Shown piece after piece: positions 28,748 through 38,557 of a DNA stretch of 43,950 nt. The stretch is taken from assembly GCA_012512265.1 (NCBI GenBank), contig JAAZEM010000105.1, forward strand, positions 1-43,950, given 5' to 3'. The notes under the pieces were generated by a model, which was given only the letters and a program-made list of their open reading frames with translations, did not search any database and had not been told where the DNA came from. A program made the position numbers and the translations under genes. Each line of letters starts with the position of its first letter. The stretch's first letter is position 1. The stretch comes from Armatimonadota bacterium (GTDB taxonomy: Bacteria > Armatimonadota > JAAZEB01).

Positions 28748-29911
28748 TCACGCCTCCGCGATCCCAGCACCGTCCTCGGCGCTACACACGTAAATCTCGG
28801 GGGTGCGCCCCGTCGCCTGCTCGTACGCCCGCGACACCTCCGCGCGGAAGCGCTCCACCGCGTCCGCGCGCACCAGGCTGACGGTGCATCCCCCAAAACC
28901 GGCACCGGTCATGCGCGATCCGAGGACGCCCGGCACCGCCCAGGCCGCCTCGACGAGGATGTCCAGCTCGCGGCAGCTCACCTCGTAATCATCGCGCAGG
29001 CTGATGTGCGACTGATTCATCAGCTTCCCGAACGCCTCCAGGTCGCCCGCGCGAAGGGCCTCGACGCTGCGCAGGCAGCGGTCGTTCTCCGTCACCACGT
29101 GCCGCGCGCGCCGGCGCGTGACGTCTGCCAGAAGGTCTCCGTGCGCCGCCAGTTGCTCAGGAGTGACGTCGCGTAGGGCACCGATGTTGGAGAGCCGCCC
29201 GGAGAGGAGCACCACCGCGCGCTCGCACTCGGCGCGCCGCTTGTTGTATTCTGAATCGACCAGCCCCCGCTTCACCTTGGAGTCGGCGACGACGATGCGC
29301 ACCTCATCTCCGCCGACGGGCACCGGCTCGTAGCTGAGCGTGCGGCAGTCAATCAGGAGCGCGTGCCCTTTCCTTCCAAGACGGGAGATAAACTGGTCCA
29401 TGATGCCGCAGTTGACGCCCACGAATTGATTCTCGGCCTTTTGCGCCAGCCGGGCCGCGGAGACAGGCGCGATCTGGAAGCCGGAGACCGCCTCGAACGC
29501 GAGCAGCGCCCCGATCTCCATCGCGGCGGAAGAGCTGAGCCCCGAGCCGAGGGGCACATTCCCCTCGATCACGGCGTTCATCCCACGCAGCACGTGCCCC
29601 GCATCCTGGAGCACGGCGGCGATCCCGCGCACGTAGTTGCTCCAGGGCTGATCCGCGTCTTTCGTGATGTTGGAGAGCGAGAATTCCGATTCGGCATCGA
29701 AGTTGAGCGACCGGAGGACCACCTTGCGGTCATCCCGCGGGCTCACGGCAAAGCGAACCTCGCGGTCGATGGCAACGGGGAAGACAAAACCCTCGTTATA
29801 GTCGGTATGCTCGCCGATGAGGTTGACGCGACCGGGCGCCCGCACCAGCGTGCACTCGCCACCGAACACGCGCGCGAACTCGTCTCGAACTGCTTGCATC
29901 CGCGTTGTCAT
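28748..29911 (-). CDS. galK: Galactokinase
   Basis: 387 residues, normal length. It phosphorylates alpha-D-galactose with ATP at the start of the Leloir pathway. GHMP-kinase motifs are all present: APGRVNLIGEHTDYNEG (about 23-39, galactokinase signature), the ATP-binding PLGSGLSSSAAME (about 118-130), NCGIMDQF with the catalytic Asp (about 166-173), and SRMTGAGFGGCTVSLV near the C-terminus. The ATG at 29911 has GGAGG nearby; a TTG one codon earlier is less likely. It is cotranscribed with the epimerase gene. No galT or galE lies in the window. Next to pectin-related genes it suggests use of galactan side chains. Confidence 0.95.
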   Translation of the reverse strand: MTTRMQAVRDEFARVFGGECTLVRAPGRVNLIGEHTDYNEGFVFPVAIDREVRFAVSPRDDRKVVLRSLNFDAESEFSLSNITKDADQPWSNYVRGIAAVLQDAGHVLRGMNAVIEGNVPLGSGLSSSAAMEIGALLAFEAVSGFQIAPVSAARLAQKAENQFVGVNCGIMDQFISRLGRKGHALLIDCRTLSYEPVPVGGDEVRIVVADSKVKRGLVDSEYNKRRAECERAVVLLSGRLSNIGALRDVTPEQLAAHGDLLADVTRRRARHVVTENDRCLRSVEALRAGDLEAFGKLMNQSHISLRDDYEVSCRELDILVEAAWAVPGVLGSRMTGAGFGGCTVSLVRADAVERFRAEVSRAYEQATGRTPEIYVCSAEDGAGIAEA

Positions 29912-29951
29912 CAATCAGGCCTCCAGACCGGCATCATACTTCGATGGAGAT

Positions 29952-30002
29952 AGGAACCCCCTCCACTCCCAGAGTCAGTTCGCGGGAGTGGAGGGGGTTC
30001 CT
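29952..30002. terminator. 19-bp perfect hairpin between the beta-helix gene and galK
   Basis: AGGAACCCCCTCCACTCCC (29952-29970) and its exact complement at 29984-30002 enclose a 13-base loop. It begins 8 bases past the beta-helix gene's stop and ends about 40 bases before the galK start. There is no strong T tract, so it may be an attenuator or RNA-stability element rather than a full terminator. Confidence 0.65.
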
Positions 30003-30010
30003 GCCCGCTC

Positions 30011-32056
30011 TCACTTCACCGGGATGAGTAGCGCCTCCTTCGAGGGGGCGAGGAAAGGCGGCACCACCCGCAGATCGACGTAGTGGTCCTCCATCGCCAG
30101 CTGCGTTGGCTTCTCCAGGCGGAGGCACCACGCCTCACCCGCCGAGGGCTTCGCCAGCTTCACCTCGAACTGATGCGTCTGCGCCGCGTTATCCACCTCT
30201 TGGACGACCTTGCCGGCCGGATCCAGCAGCGTGGCCTTCACCGCCTCGCCGAGGCCCTCGCCGAAGACGCGAACCGCGAACTCCGACACGCCCTCCGGCA
30301 CCCAGAAGTAGTAATCGCCCGGCGAAATGTAGAGGCGAATCGACTGACCATCGCCGCTGAGGCTCACCGCGTGCGAGCTCTCCAGCAGGCGCACGTAGTT
30401 GCCACCGGGATCGGCTTTCACGCGGTAGAGGCCGGTCTCCGGCGCCGTGAAGCGCACCTCACCCTCCTCCTTGAACGCCACCTGGGCGCGCTGGACTTCC
30501 TGGCCCGAGGGCCCCGTCACCATGACCGGCATCGTCCTGCCGGAGTATCTCCCGACCTGCCCGTAGGTGAAGCGGAGGCTCACCTCGTCGCCCTGGCGGG
30601 CATACAGCACATAGTTGCCACCCCGGCGCTGGCGAGCCGAAGCGAAGTTGCGCTTTTCGGCCGGCACAGTCTCCTCAAGCGGCTTGAAGGTGACCCCCTT
30701 CATCTCGAAGCGCGGGAGGACCCGAAGCCGCATGATCGGCATCCACTGGGCCAGCAGCTCCTTCGTAAGCGGCGTCTCCTGGCGCTTCCCGTCCTTCTCC
30801 AAGAGAAGCGTTCCCGTCACCTGCTCGATGCCCACGCCGCCAGCCGAATCGACATACTTCATCGGAACGCGGTCGACCGAATCGCGGATCACGCACCTGT
30901 CAAACTCCACGCCGCCAATCGGGTCGCCAGCGCCCTGGCGGGCCATTAGGACAATAGGCGCCTGGTTGGCCGCTTCCGCCGCAGGGTTCACGACGGTGCA
31001 CTTCTCGAAGCGAACCCGGCAGCCATTCGCAGGCTTGTCAGACACGTTAATTCCCGCGCCCTTGCTCGCCTCGAAGTGGCAGTTGATGAACTCGATCGTC
31101 CCCTTCACGGCGCCATCAGGAGTGTTCGCGGTGACCACGCACGCAGACGAGAGCTGGTCGCCAATCGCCCTGCAGTTCTCGAAGCGGACCGAAACCGGCT
31201 CCGAGGTTGCCTTCAGGGGCGGTAGGTAGAGGACGTAGCCATGCCCCTTATTGTTCTGGGTGATGCAGTTGCGCATCACACAGTTCACCAGGCGCTCACT
31301 GGGATGGTTGGGCTCGAAATCGATCCCCGCCTGCGGCGCGGTGCCAGCCGTGTCCTTCATCACCGTATTCTCGATCAAGAGGTTCTCGGCCGTGATCACG
31401 CTGATCCCCTGGCGATAGTTCCGGTCGCACACCACATCCTTGATATGCACGTCCTTGTTCGTGACGCCGGACTTTGCCGTGCCCAGGTAGATGCCATCGC
31501 CGCCGCTTTCGGCCAGTGTCAGGCCGTACACCTTGATATTGCTGCAGCTCCGGAAGCTGAGGCAGTGGCGCCACTCCGCCTTTTCATACTCCGGGCCGTC
31601 ATAATCCGCCCGGCGCATCCGCAGCGTCGCGCCATAGCCGGTCAGGGTGATGTTCTCTTTCAGGTCCGCGTAGAAAAGCGAGTCGTTCCTCCCCTTGAAA
31701 GCGCCCTTCTTGGCGAGGACCTCCACGCCTCTCTCGAAGAGGATCTCCTGGTTGCTTGCCAGGGCGATCCCCGTCACGATCCACGGCTTGCCCACGTTGT
31801 CCACGATCAGCTTGCGCGCGCCCGAGTTGATCGCCTCTTGCAGCATCCGGGTGGAATCGTCCGGGTCGAAGCCCCACCACGAGGCTTTCGCCTCCTGGAT
31901 CTTGCCGAGGCGAACGTCGCGGATCGCCGCTTCATTCCGCTGTACCTGCGCCATGGCGGCCCCCGGAAGAAGCCACGCCGCCAGGCCCAGCAGACAGGCC
32001 ACACCGCGGACGCATGGCCCCATCAGAATCCGCAGACCATAGATCCTCATCCTCAT
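30011..32056 (-). CDS. Exported right-handed beta-helix protein (pectate-lyase-like fold)
   Basis: 681 residues. Signal peptide about 1-37 (hydrophobic GVACLLGLAAWLLPG, then AMAQ). A parallel beta-helix region covers about 60-440, seen as repeating Asn/Gly/Val-rich rungs: 'NITLTGYGATLRM', 'NIKVYGLTLAESGGDGIYLG', 'NLLIENTVMKD', 'VRFENCRAIGD', 'VRFEKCTVVNP'. The C-terminal third is beta-rich. This architecture is that of pectate lyase C-like/polygalacturonase-fold proteins; catalytic residues cannot be assigned, so lyase, hydrolase or binding roles are open. ATG at 32056 or 32050 follows AAAGGAG. It lies in a minus-strand run with a peptidase-like gene and a carbohydrate-binding lipoprotein. 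Confidence 0.75.
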   Translation of the reverse strand: MRMRIYGLRILMGPCVRGVACLLGLAAWLLPGAAMAQVQRNEAAIRDVRLGKIQEAKASWWGFDPDDSTRMLQEAINSGARKLIVDNVGKPWIVTGIALASNQEILFERGVEVLAKKGAFKGRNDSLFYADLKENITLTGYGATLRMRRADYDGPEYEKAEWRHCLSFRSCSNIKVYGLTLAESGGDGIYLGTAKSGVTNKDVHIKDVVCDRNYRQGISVITAENLLIENTVMKDTAGTAPQAGIDFEPNHPSERLVNCVMRNCITQNNKGHGYVLYLPPLKATSEPVSVRFENCRAIGDQLSSACVVTANTPDGAVKGTIEFINCHFEASKGAGINVSDKPANGCRVRFEKCTVVNPAAEAANQAPIVLMARQGAGDPIGGVEFDRCVIRDSVDRVPMKYVDSAGGVGIEQVTGTLLLEKDGKRQETPLTKELLAQWMPIMRLRVLPRFEMKGVTFKPLEETVPAEKRNFASARQRRGGNYVLYARQGDEVSLRFTYGQVGRYSGRTMPVMVTGPSGQEVQRAQVAFKEEGEVRFTAPETGLYRVKADPGGNYVRLLESSHAVSLSGDGQSIRLYISPGDYYFWVPEGVSEFAVRVFGEGLGEAVKATLLDPAGKVVQEVDNAAQTHQFEVKLAKPSAGEAWCLRLEKPTQLAMEDHYVDLRVVPPFLAPSKEALLIPVK

Positions 32057-32157
32057 CTTCTCCTTTCGGCAGGTGAGCACATGCCTCCGGATCGGCCCCG
32101 GCCGGCTCGCTCACACCCAGGATACGCCAATCAGGCCCGAGAACCTTCCCCGACACC

Positions 32158-33168
32158 TCACTCCCCGGCAGGGGCAGCAATAACCGCCAGGCTGTCGCCT
32201 TCACTCGCGTAGGGGTGCATCGCCGGGAGAGCCACATCGGCGTGCATCCGGTGGCAGCCGTAGCCGCGGAGACGGCCGCTCACCGGAGCCAGGATGGGCG
32301 TCACGCTGAGATCCACGTCCGAGAGCAGGTGCCCCAGTGGCTGGCCGGCTTCCACCCAGTCGCACGTCTCCAGCCCAGCCTCGACAAAGAGCCCCGAGGC
32401 TGGGGCGCGCACCTCGACAACGGTCGCTCGATCCAGCCAGACGGTCGGCTCGTCCAGGCCCTCGGGCGTGCCCGGGAGCATCTCGAGGAAGCGCGCGATG
32501 TTCAAGGCGGCGCGCAGGCCACGGCGGACTTCCTTTTCCAAGACGACATACTGGCCAGAAAGCTCGATGGTCAGACCGGCTCGCCCGCTGTCATTGAAGT
32601 AGGCATTGATCGTGCAGGGTATCTTGGGCTCGGTCTCGGTGCCGCCGCGCCCGGGCTGCGGGGCGGCGAAGGGCATGGCGCTGATGCGCCCCAACTCCAT
32701 GCTCCGGGGCCGGTCCTTACGCGGGAGGCACGCCGTCGCCCCGAACCGCTCCCAGCTATGGATGTCGAGGCAATGGGTCGCGCGCGTGACCACGGCGTGA
32801 TAGATGGCGTGGCTCAGGCGCTCGGTGTCGTTCCCATCCGGCTTGCCGGGCCAAGTGCGGTTCATGTTCTGCCCGCCATCGTCGCGGTAAGCCGTCTCCG
32901 GCCCGGAGGTGATGTGGTGCCGGCGCCTCTGAACCGCCGGGAGGTTGCAGAACGGCACCGCCAGGATCGTCCCTCGCTTCAGGTGCTGCCCGGCAATAGC
33001 GATGAACCGCCGGATCACCTCGGGCCCCTGCACCTCATTCCCATGCTGTGCCGCGGTCAAGAGGAAGCACGGCCCTTCCTGCCCGCTCTCCACCTCCCAA
33101 TAAGGGATCGTTACGTTCCCGCACTGCGGCAGCTCAACGTTGATATGATGCACGCGCGTCTCTGCCAT
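32158..33168 (-). CDS. Succinylglutamate desuccinylase/aspartoacylase-family (M14-like) protein
   Basis: 336 residues. AAQHGNEVQGPE (about 39-50) carries the zinc ligands H42 and E45 of the AstE/AspA family; DIHSW (about 143-147) provides the third ligand; TIELSGQ (about 203-209) lies where the catalytic Glu of M14 enzymes is found. The C-terminal part (about 245-330) is a beta domain like that of aspartoacylase ('VRAPASGLFVEA', 'ILAPVSGRL'). It should hydrolyse an N-acyl or amide bond. No signal peptide is seen. It follows the large lipoprotein gene by 12 bases, so they are cotranscribed. Substrate is unknown; annotation as astE would be too specific. Confidence 0.8.
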   Translation of the reverse strand: MAETRVHHINVELPQCGNVTIPYWEVESGQEGPCFLLTAAQHGNEVQGPEVIRRFIAIAGQHLKRGTILAVPFCNLPAVQRRRHHITSGPETAYRDDGGQNMNRTWPGKPDGNDTERLSHAIYHAVVTRATHCLDIHSWERFGATACLPRKDRPRSMELGRISAMPFAAPQPGRGGTETEPKIPCTINAYFNDSGRAGLTIELSGQYVVLEKEVRRGLRAALNIARFLEMLPGTPEGLDEPTVWLDRATVVEVRAPASGLFVEAGLETCDWVEAGQPLGHLLSDVDLSVTPILAPVSGRLRGYGCHRMHADVALPAMHPYASEGDSLAVIAAPAGE

Positions 33169-33180
33169 CCGTTTTCCTTC

Positions 33181-36100
33181 CTACGGCTCCACCCGGAAGT
33201 TGACCGTGCCCTCCGGCACAAAGCCCAGGTCGTTGGTGATTACAAACTCCTCGAACAGCACCTTCGCCGCCGGGTCGGCAGTGAGCGTCAGGCGGTGCCC
33301 GCCCGCTTTCACCGGGAAGCCCATCGGCGGCGCCGGGTTCGCACGCTCTGGCCGGAAGCAGCTCCAGAGCCATGTCTTCAGCACCGGCCCACCATGCCCG
33401 ATGGAGATGTAGCTGAAGGGGATACTCTGCCGCCCCAGCTCTTTTCCATCCAACTCCAGGCGGATGGGCGCCCTCCCGCTTCCATCCAAACTCTGCACCT
33501 TCGCCCACACAACCACTTCCCCATCGGCCGGCAGCGTGAAGGACAGCTCCACGGAAGGCGTCAATGTGGTGTTCCAGGTGGTCTTCAGGCCGGCGACGAG
33601 CCGGGCAGGAAGCGCCTCCGTCTTCGCCTGCACCGCGTCCGAGGCAGGACTCTCGTTGCCGGCGCGGTCCACCGACGTCACGCGGTAGGTGTAGGTCGTG
33701 CCAGGCTTCAGGCCCCAATCCACGAAGCGTGGTTCAGCGGGCGAGCCTACCAGGCGCTCCTGGACCGCGGCCACGTCCCCAGTGCTCGCGGCATAGACGT
33801 TGTAATAGGCCACATCCGGCTCCCGGGCCGGCGTCCAGGAGAGGCGCACGGCATAACGCCCGGCAGCTTCCGCCTTCAACCCGGCGGGCTTCGCCGGCGC
33901 CTGGCGATCCGCACCTCCCAAACCGGCTGGCCGGTAGCCGGGCGCATCAGTGAGGAGCATGCGGTCTACGCTCAGGCCCACCACAGTGGCTTCTAGCGAG
34001 AGGCTTGCCTCGCCCTTGTCCAGCTTCACCGCGGTGGGGTAAGCGAGCCACTGCCAAGCCTTCCCCTCGCAGCGCACCTCGCCCAAGACCGACCCGCCGG
34101 CCGAGGCCCTCAGAGAGCCGGTGCCCCGCGCTCGAATCCAGAGACGGTATTCGCCCGCTTTCGGAAGGTTTGCCCCCAGTGTCATCGGCGGTGGGGCGCG
34201 CAGCTTGCCGAGGGTAACCGCGTAGAGCCCAGAGGCGCTCGCGTCGAACACCTCCACCGCAGGCTTCGGGTAGTGCCCTGTCTCTGCCTCCACGTAGACC
34301 GCCGCCGGCCCCTCCCACGGGTCGAAGGCGCAGACCTCGTTCGAGGGGAGGCCTTCCAGGCCGGAGTGCTCCACGGAGGTCACGCGGTAATAGGCGAGGC
34401 CATCCGGCGTATCACTCCAGGTGAGCGCGGCGATTGGCTCCGGCGTCAGCAGCTCGCCAGCCTCGCCAGAAGCCCCGGAGCGGTAGACCAGGTAACCCTT
34501 CGTCTCCTTGTGGTATCGGCCCGGCTCCCAGGAGAGATGCACCCGTTTCCCTTCCCGACGGGCGCGCAGGTTCTGAGGCGGATCCGGGCGGCGCATCACC
34601 ATCCAGTAAAACTCGATATCCCCCATCATGGAGGAGGCGTAGCCCAGCTTTGTGCCGTCCGGGCTCATCTCGGGGTGTGCCTCCGACCAGTAGGTGGAGT
34701 GCTTCAACGCGGTGTTGTGCGCGCCGAGGAGCTGCGTGGTCTCGTTCCCGAAAGCGATCACCCGGCGCATGTAGCGCCCACTGCTCGTGCAGTACCAGTT
34801 CGGATCCGTCTCCCAGGTCTGGTGATCGGACGGCTCATCACTGATCGCCTTCAGCTCGCCCGTGCGCTTGTCGCGAATGGCGCACCCGGCCATGACGGCG
34901 ACCCAGCGGCCATCCGGACTGTGCGCGCGGTGCCCGCTGGTTTGGTCGAACAGCTTGCGCACCTTCCCGTCGGTGGAGATGCAGTATTGCCCGGGGGGCG
35001 TCTGCCCCTCCCACTCGAACTCGATGGAGTAATCAGGCGCCTTGGTAAACCACGACTGGTGGACCCATCCCCCCGGATCGAGCATCAGGCCCTCTTTGCC
35101 GTCCCGGTTCATGATCCAGAGGCGCGAGCGCATCTTCCCGTCCGGATCGGGAAACGCCTCGCGAACAAGCAGCTTCTCTCCATCCTGACTCATCGGCCAG
35201 AGGGCGATATCGCCATCGAAGCGGCGGGTCACCTCGCGCGCCCCGGTGAGGACGTTGCCAACTGCCAGGCCCCAAAGGTCGGTCTTATCACGCCCGCGGT
35301 AGACCCGGTAGTAGACGCGCGCCGGGTCACGCCTATCCCAGATGGGGCTGGAGGCGTAGAAGTCGAGATAGCGCCACGCGGAGCCATCGGCACGCATGTG
35401 AAGCGAGCCCTTACCGAGTTGCCCGCTGTTGAAAAGAAGGTAGGAGCCATCGGCATTCCAGGGCGAGATCTCCATGTAGGAGTGGCGCGTGCTCGTTCCC
35501 GCAGAGCGCGTCAGCATCCACGTCTCGATGCCGGTGCTGGTATCCTTATAGATCACCCGGTCGCCCTGGAACCACCCATCGGCTCCTTGAAGGAGGGCAT
35601 ATGTCTTGAAGGAGGTGCGCGAGGCCAGCTCTTCGAGCCGGTGGTAGGGATGCGGCTTCGCCACCGCCTCCTGGGTGACGGTGACCTCGTTCAACCGGCG
35701 GATCACGACGTCATCCAGCAGGATCACCCCGCGCGTGCGAAGTAGCTGCCAGCCAACGCTCATCGCCTCGACGCCGTTCTCGGGGATGACCGCCTCTAGA
35801 GAGACGCGCTGCCAGCCCTTCGTCGCCGGCAAGCGCGTGCTCCGCTTGGCCCCGGCCTTGCCGAGCAGGTTATACCGCATGGTGAACTCGCGGTCACACT
35901 TCACCCATGCCGAGAGCTCGTAAGTGGAGCCTGGCTGCACGGACAGCTCGCGCGTGTAGAAAACCGGGAACCAGGCGATGTCGTCCGTCTTCTCCAGCCT
36001 CCCCGCCCACTTCCCGGAAGCCCGGTCCTCGCCGGTGATGGAGCAGATCCCCTGCCCCTCCTTCGCGTGGTAGGCGGCAACCCACTCTTTGGGCAGGCCC

Positions 36101-36822
36101 TTCTCGGGAGGCCCCGACTCGAAGCCAGGGTTCTCCTGGAGATTGGGATCCCCGAAGATCAGGTAGCCCCAGCACTCCGGGTTGGCAAACCCCTGGCTCT
36201 CGTTGCGTGGCCACATGGCGTTTGGATAGCCCTTCGCCACCAGGCCCACCTTCACGCGCCACACCCATCCGCGCGGCGGCGGCTTCACACCGAAGTCGCT
36301 CCAGGGGATGCGCACCTCGGCGCTCCAGCCACCCTCGCGAGCCGTGGCAACGGCCTGCCACGCGCCATTCCACTGGATCGCCGCGTCTGGAGCAATGCCA
36401 GGGCCACGGCGCAGGTCCATCATGGCGCCGTAGGCCGTAAGGCAGAGCTGGGTCACCGTGGGATCGACGAAAGAAGGACAGAGAAAGATCTCGACGCAGT
36501 CGTCGTACCACGTCTTCCCGTCGCGGCCACGCTCGCGCCCGAAGGGGAGCTTGCCGGGCGTCGTCGCCGCCTCGATGCCGGCGTAGAGCGCCTCGCCATC
36601 CATGAGGAAACGCACCCGGGTCGCGTTCTTGACAGGCTTCCCGCCCACGCCCAGCTCATAGAACTGCGGCGGGGCCGCCGCGTCCTTCCAGCAGGCATCA
36701 TCCAGGCGCCCGTCGATGACCGGCGCCTGGGGGGTGATCCGGCAGATGTACTCAGCCGGCGCGGCGCTCGCCCGGCAGCCGGAAAAGAGAAGCAGCAGAA
36801 GAAGCGCAACGGTGCGGATCAT
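33181..36822 (-). CDS. Large lipoprotein with CBM9-like, WD40-like and fibronectin III domains
   Basis: 1213 residues. Residues 1-17 end in the lipobox LFSGC, predicting a lipid-anchored surface protein. Domains in order: CBM9-type carbohydrate-binding domain (about 25-215; 'PVIDGRLDDACW', 'YDDCVEIFLCP'); CBM4/9-like jelly roll (about 225-385; 'NPGFESG', 'LLDDVVIRRL'); TolB/WD40-like propeller (about 420-740); a fibronectin III module (about 745-830, 'PQNLRARREGKRVHLSWEPG'); a jelly-roll-like segment (about 840-940); a second fibronectin III module (about 960-1045, 'PAGLKAEAAGRYAVRLSWTP'); and a C-terminal beta domain. It is probably a polysaccharide-binding scaffold. AAGGAG eight bases before the ATG at 36822 sets the start. 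Confidence 0.8.
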   Translation of the reverse strand: MIRTVALLLLLLFSGCRASAAPAEYICRITPQAPVIDGRLDDACWKDAAAPPQFYELGVGGKPVKNATRVRFLMDGEALYAGIEAATTPGKLPFGRERGRDGKTWYDDCVEIFLCPSFVDPTVTQLCLTAYGAMMDLRRGPGIAPDAAIQWNGAWQAVATAREGGWSAEVRIPWSDFGVKPPPRGWVWRVKVGLVAKGYPNAMWPRNESQGFANPECWGYLIFGDPNLQENPGFESGPPEKGLPKEWVAAYHAKEGQGICSITGEDRASGKWAGRLEKTDDIAWFPVFYTRELSVQPGSTYELSAWVKCDREFTMRYNLLGKAGAKRSTRLPATKGWQRVSLEAVIPENGVEAMSVGWQLLRTRGVILLDDVVIRRLNEVTVTQEAVAKPHPYHRLEELASRTSFKTYALLQGADGWFQGDRVIYKDTSTGIETWMLTRSAGTSTRHSYMEISPWNADGSYLLFNSGQLGKGSLHMRADGSAWRYLDFYASSPIWDRRDPARVYYRVYRGRDKTDLWGLAVGNVLTGAREVTRRFDGDIALWPMSQDGEKLLVREAFPDPDGKMRSRLWIMNRDGKEGLMLDPGGWVHQSWFTKAPDYSIEFEWEGQTPPGQYCISTDGKVRKLFDQTSGHRAHSPDGRWVAVMAGCAIRDKRTGELKAISDEPSDHQTWETDPNWYCTSSGRYMRRVIAFGNETTQLLGAHNTALKHSTYWSEAHPEMSPDGTKLGYASSMMGDIEFYWMVMRRPDPPQNLRARREGKRVHLSWEPGRYHKETKGYLVYRSGASGEAGELLTPEPIAALTWSDTPDGLAYYRVTSVEHSGLEGLPSNEVCAFDPWEGPAAVYVEAETGHYPKPAVEVFDASASGLYAVTLGKLRAPPPMTLGANLPKAGEYRLWIRARGTGSLRASAGGSVLGEVRCEGKAWQWLAYPTAVKLDKGEASLSLEATVVGLSVDRMLLTDAPGYRPAGLGGADRQAPAKPAGLKAEAAGRYAVRLSWTPAREPDVAYYNVYAASTGDVAAVQERLVGSPAEPRFVDWGLKPGTTYTYRVTSVDRAGNESPASDAVQAKTEALPARLVAGLKTTWNTTLTPSVELSFTLPADGEVVVWAKVQSLDGSGRAPIRLELDGKELGRQSIPFSYISIGHGGPVLKTWLWSCFRPERANPAPPMGFPVKAGGHRLTLTADPAAKVLFEEFVITNDLGFVPEGTVNFRVEP

Positions 36823-36930
36823 GGGAACTACTCCTTGCCCCCTGCTTCGCTGCCCCTGCAGGCGTTCCCTGCCGGCTGGCATCCCGCGCCCGCATCCCCC
36901 CACGCGCCCTTTCCCTGCGGCCCATACCCT

Positions 36931-38193
36931 CTATGGCACGAGGGCGCCATGCGCGCGGAGAGTATCGCGCAGGAGGTCGAGCGGCACGTCGCGCGAGGGC
37001 ACGCCCTGGCGCACGCCCAGCGCGGCAGCGGCGCCGGCGGCCTGGCCCATCGCCATGCACGAGGCCTCCACACGCAGCGCCGAGTTGGCCCGCCGGTCGC
37101 TGGAGACCGTGCGCCCCGCCACCAGGAGTCGCTGGCTCCCCTTGGGAACAAGCGCGCCGAGGGGCAGCGTGGGCACCACGCCCTCTTCGAGGAACTCGTG
37201 GTCCGTGCCCTCCTCCGTATGCACGTCGATGAAGTAGAATGTGTAGGCCACGGCGTCGTCGAAGCGGCGCCCGCTCAGGTAGTCCTCGCGGGTGATCGTC
37301 GTCTCGCCCACAATCCGGTAGGTCTCACGGATGGCGGCCATGGGGTACATTCGAGCGATCCGCACCTTCTCGCAGCCGGGCAGCGTCTTCAGGAAGCGGA
37401 GCATGCGCAGCAGGCCCTGGCGCCCGGCGATGTTCGCCTCGGTCTGCGTCTCCGAGGTGGTAGAGTCCGCGCCGAAAAGGTGCTGCAGGTTGGCGCCACC
37501 TGCGCGAAGATAGTCGATGAACGGCCGGCGCGCGTAACAGAAGTCGCCCCGGATGAGCGTGCCGTCGCGAAGCGCCTCCTCGTAACGCGCCTGAAGTAGG
37601 TCGGCATCGAGCGCCTTGTAATCGTAGCCCTCCAGACGAAACTCCAGCGTGCCGGGCTGGCGGACCTCCCCCTTCACACGCTCGAACCCGAGCAAGCCTA
37701 CGACGTCGGCATCGCCACTGCAGTCAATCACCTCGCGCGCCAGCACCTCCCGGCGTACCCCCTTGCCAACGCTCTCCACCAGCCAGCGGTCGCCCCTCGC
37801 TTCCGCGGTCGTCACCACTTCATGGTAGTGCAGCGTCACTCCCGCCTCCAGGCAGCTCTCCTCGGCCAGGCAGGCATACAGATAGGGGTTCACCGAGACA
37901 TGATGGGAGGGCCGATTCGGCGGCGGGTTGTTGAAGTCGGGCAGCGGGGTGCCATCCAGCGCCTTCGTCTTGGTGACCAGTTCCCAGCCGATGCCAGCGA
38001 TCACCTGTCGGCCACGGTTGAAGAAGTGCGCCGGCGCGCTCACGCCGCCGTTCGTCATGGTGCCACCCAGCTGGCCGGTCATCTCCAAAACGACGGTTCG
38101 TGCCCCCAGTCGGGCCGCCTGAATGGCGGCGATCACGCCGGCGGTGCCCCCGCCAACCACCAGGATATCGGCTTCCTCGCGAAGGATCTTCAT
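36931..38193 (-). CDS. FAD-dependent oxidoreductase (FAD_oxidored family)
   Basis: 420 residues. The dinucleotide loop ADILVVGGGTAGVIAAIQAA lies at about 8-27, followed by 'LEMTGQLGGTMTNGGV', typical of the PF12831-type FAD-dependent oxidoreductases common in polysaccharide loci of Planctomycetota and Armatimonadota. 'VIDCSGDADV' (about 160-169) and 'GRTVSSDRRANSALRVEASCMAMGQAAGAAAA' C-terminally complete the FAD-binding pattern. No signal peptide is evident. ATG at 38193 has GGGAG eight bases away, unlike the ATG at 38208. It heads the minus-strand series and is divergent from rhaA; two palindromes lie in the shared spacer. Substrate, perhaps a sugar, is unknown. Confidence 0.85.
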   Translation of the reverse strand: MKILREEADILVVGGGTAGVIAAIQAARLGARTVVLEMTGQLGGTMTNGGVSAPAHFFNRGRQVIAGIGWELVTKTKALDGTPLPDFNNPPPNRPSHHVSVNPYLYACLAEESCLEAGVTLHYHEVVTTAEARGDRWLVESVGKGVRREVLAREVIDCSGDADVVGLLGFERVKGEVRQPGTLEFRLEGYDYKALDADLLQARYEEALRDGTLIRGDFCYARRPFIDYLRAGGANLQHLFGADSTTSETQTEANIAGRQGLLRMLRFLKTLPGCEKVRIARMYPMAAIRETYRIVGETTITREDYLSGRRFDDAVAYTFYFIDVHTEEGTDHEFLEEGVVPTLPLGALVPKGSQRLLVAGRTVSSDRRANSALRVEASCMAMGQAAGAAAALGVRQGVPSRDVPLDLLRDTLRAHGALVP

Positions 38194-38237
38194 GCTCGTC
38201 ACTCCCATTCCGGGCCAACGCCGTCGAGGCCTAACCC

Positions 38238-38259
38238 GAAGTATTCACCGGAATACTTC
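38238..38259. promoter_or_regulatory. TATTC-N4-GAATA palindrome, copy 2 (candidate operator)
   Basis: A perfect 9-bp inverted repeat, GAAGTATTC-ACCG-GAATACTTC, 45-66 bases upstream of the FAD oxidoreductase start. Flanked by CTAACCC, nearly as at copy 1 (CTAGCCC). The divergent spacer 38194-38557 (about 360 bases) contains no gene; besides the two palindromes I see nothing certain in it. Confidence 0.6.
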
Positions 38260-38371
38260 AAGAAAAGACTATCACTTGGTGGCACGCCGTTGCCGCTACA
38301 GGCATCCGGAAGCAGAGTGTTTTCGGGGCAGTGCCCACGGACCTGGGCCACGCCTGACAGAAAGACTTCTT

Positions 38372-38395
38372 TTCATTATTCTGATGAATAATGAA
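38372..38395. promoter_or_regulatory. TATTC-N4-GAATA palindrome, copy 3 (candidate operator)
   Basis: A perfect 10-bp inverted repeat, TTCATTATTC-TGAT-GAATAATGAA, in the spacer between rhaA (start 38558) and the divergent oxidoreductase gene. It shares the core and 4-base spacer length with copies 1 and 2. Confidence 0.6.
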
Positions 38396-38557
38396 GGCTA
38401 AGGCCCCGAGAGCGCTCCGGTCTGCCGCGCGGTTCGATAGGTCTCTGCCGCCAGGGTTCGCCCTAGGGAGAGTATTTCCTGCCGGGCTTCCCAGGCAAAG
38501 GGTATCGCGCCTAGCCGTCGAATGTCACGGTAACCGAGTCTGGACGGAGGTTCGCGC

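Noticed and set aside
29934..29943. TATGAT-like -10 before galK
   Set aside because: No -35 lies at a suitable distance; the region upstream is the 19-bp hairpin, so it was not annotated as a promoter.
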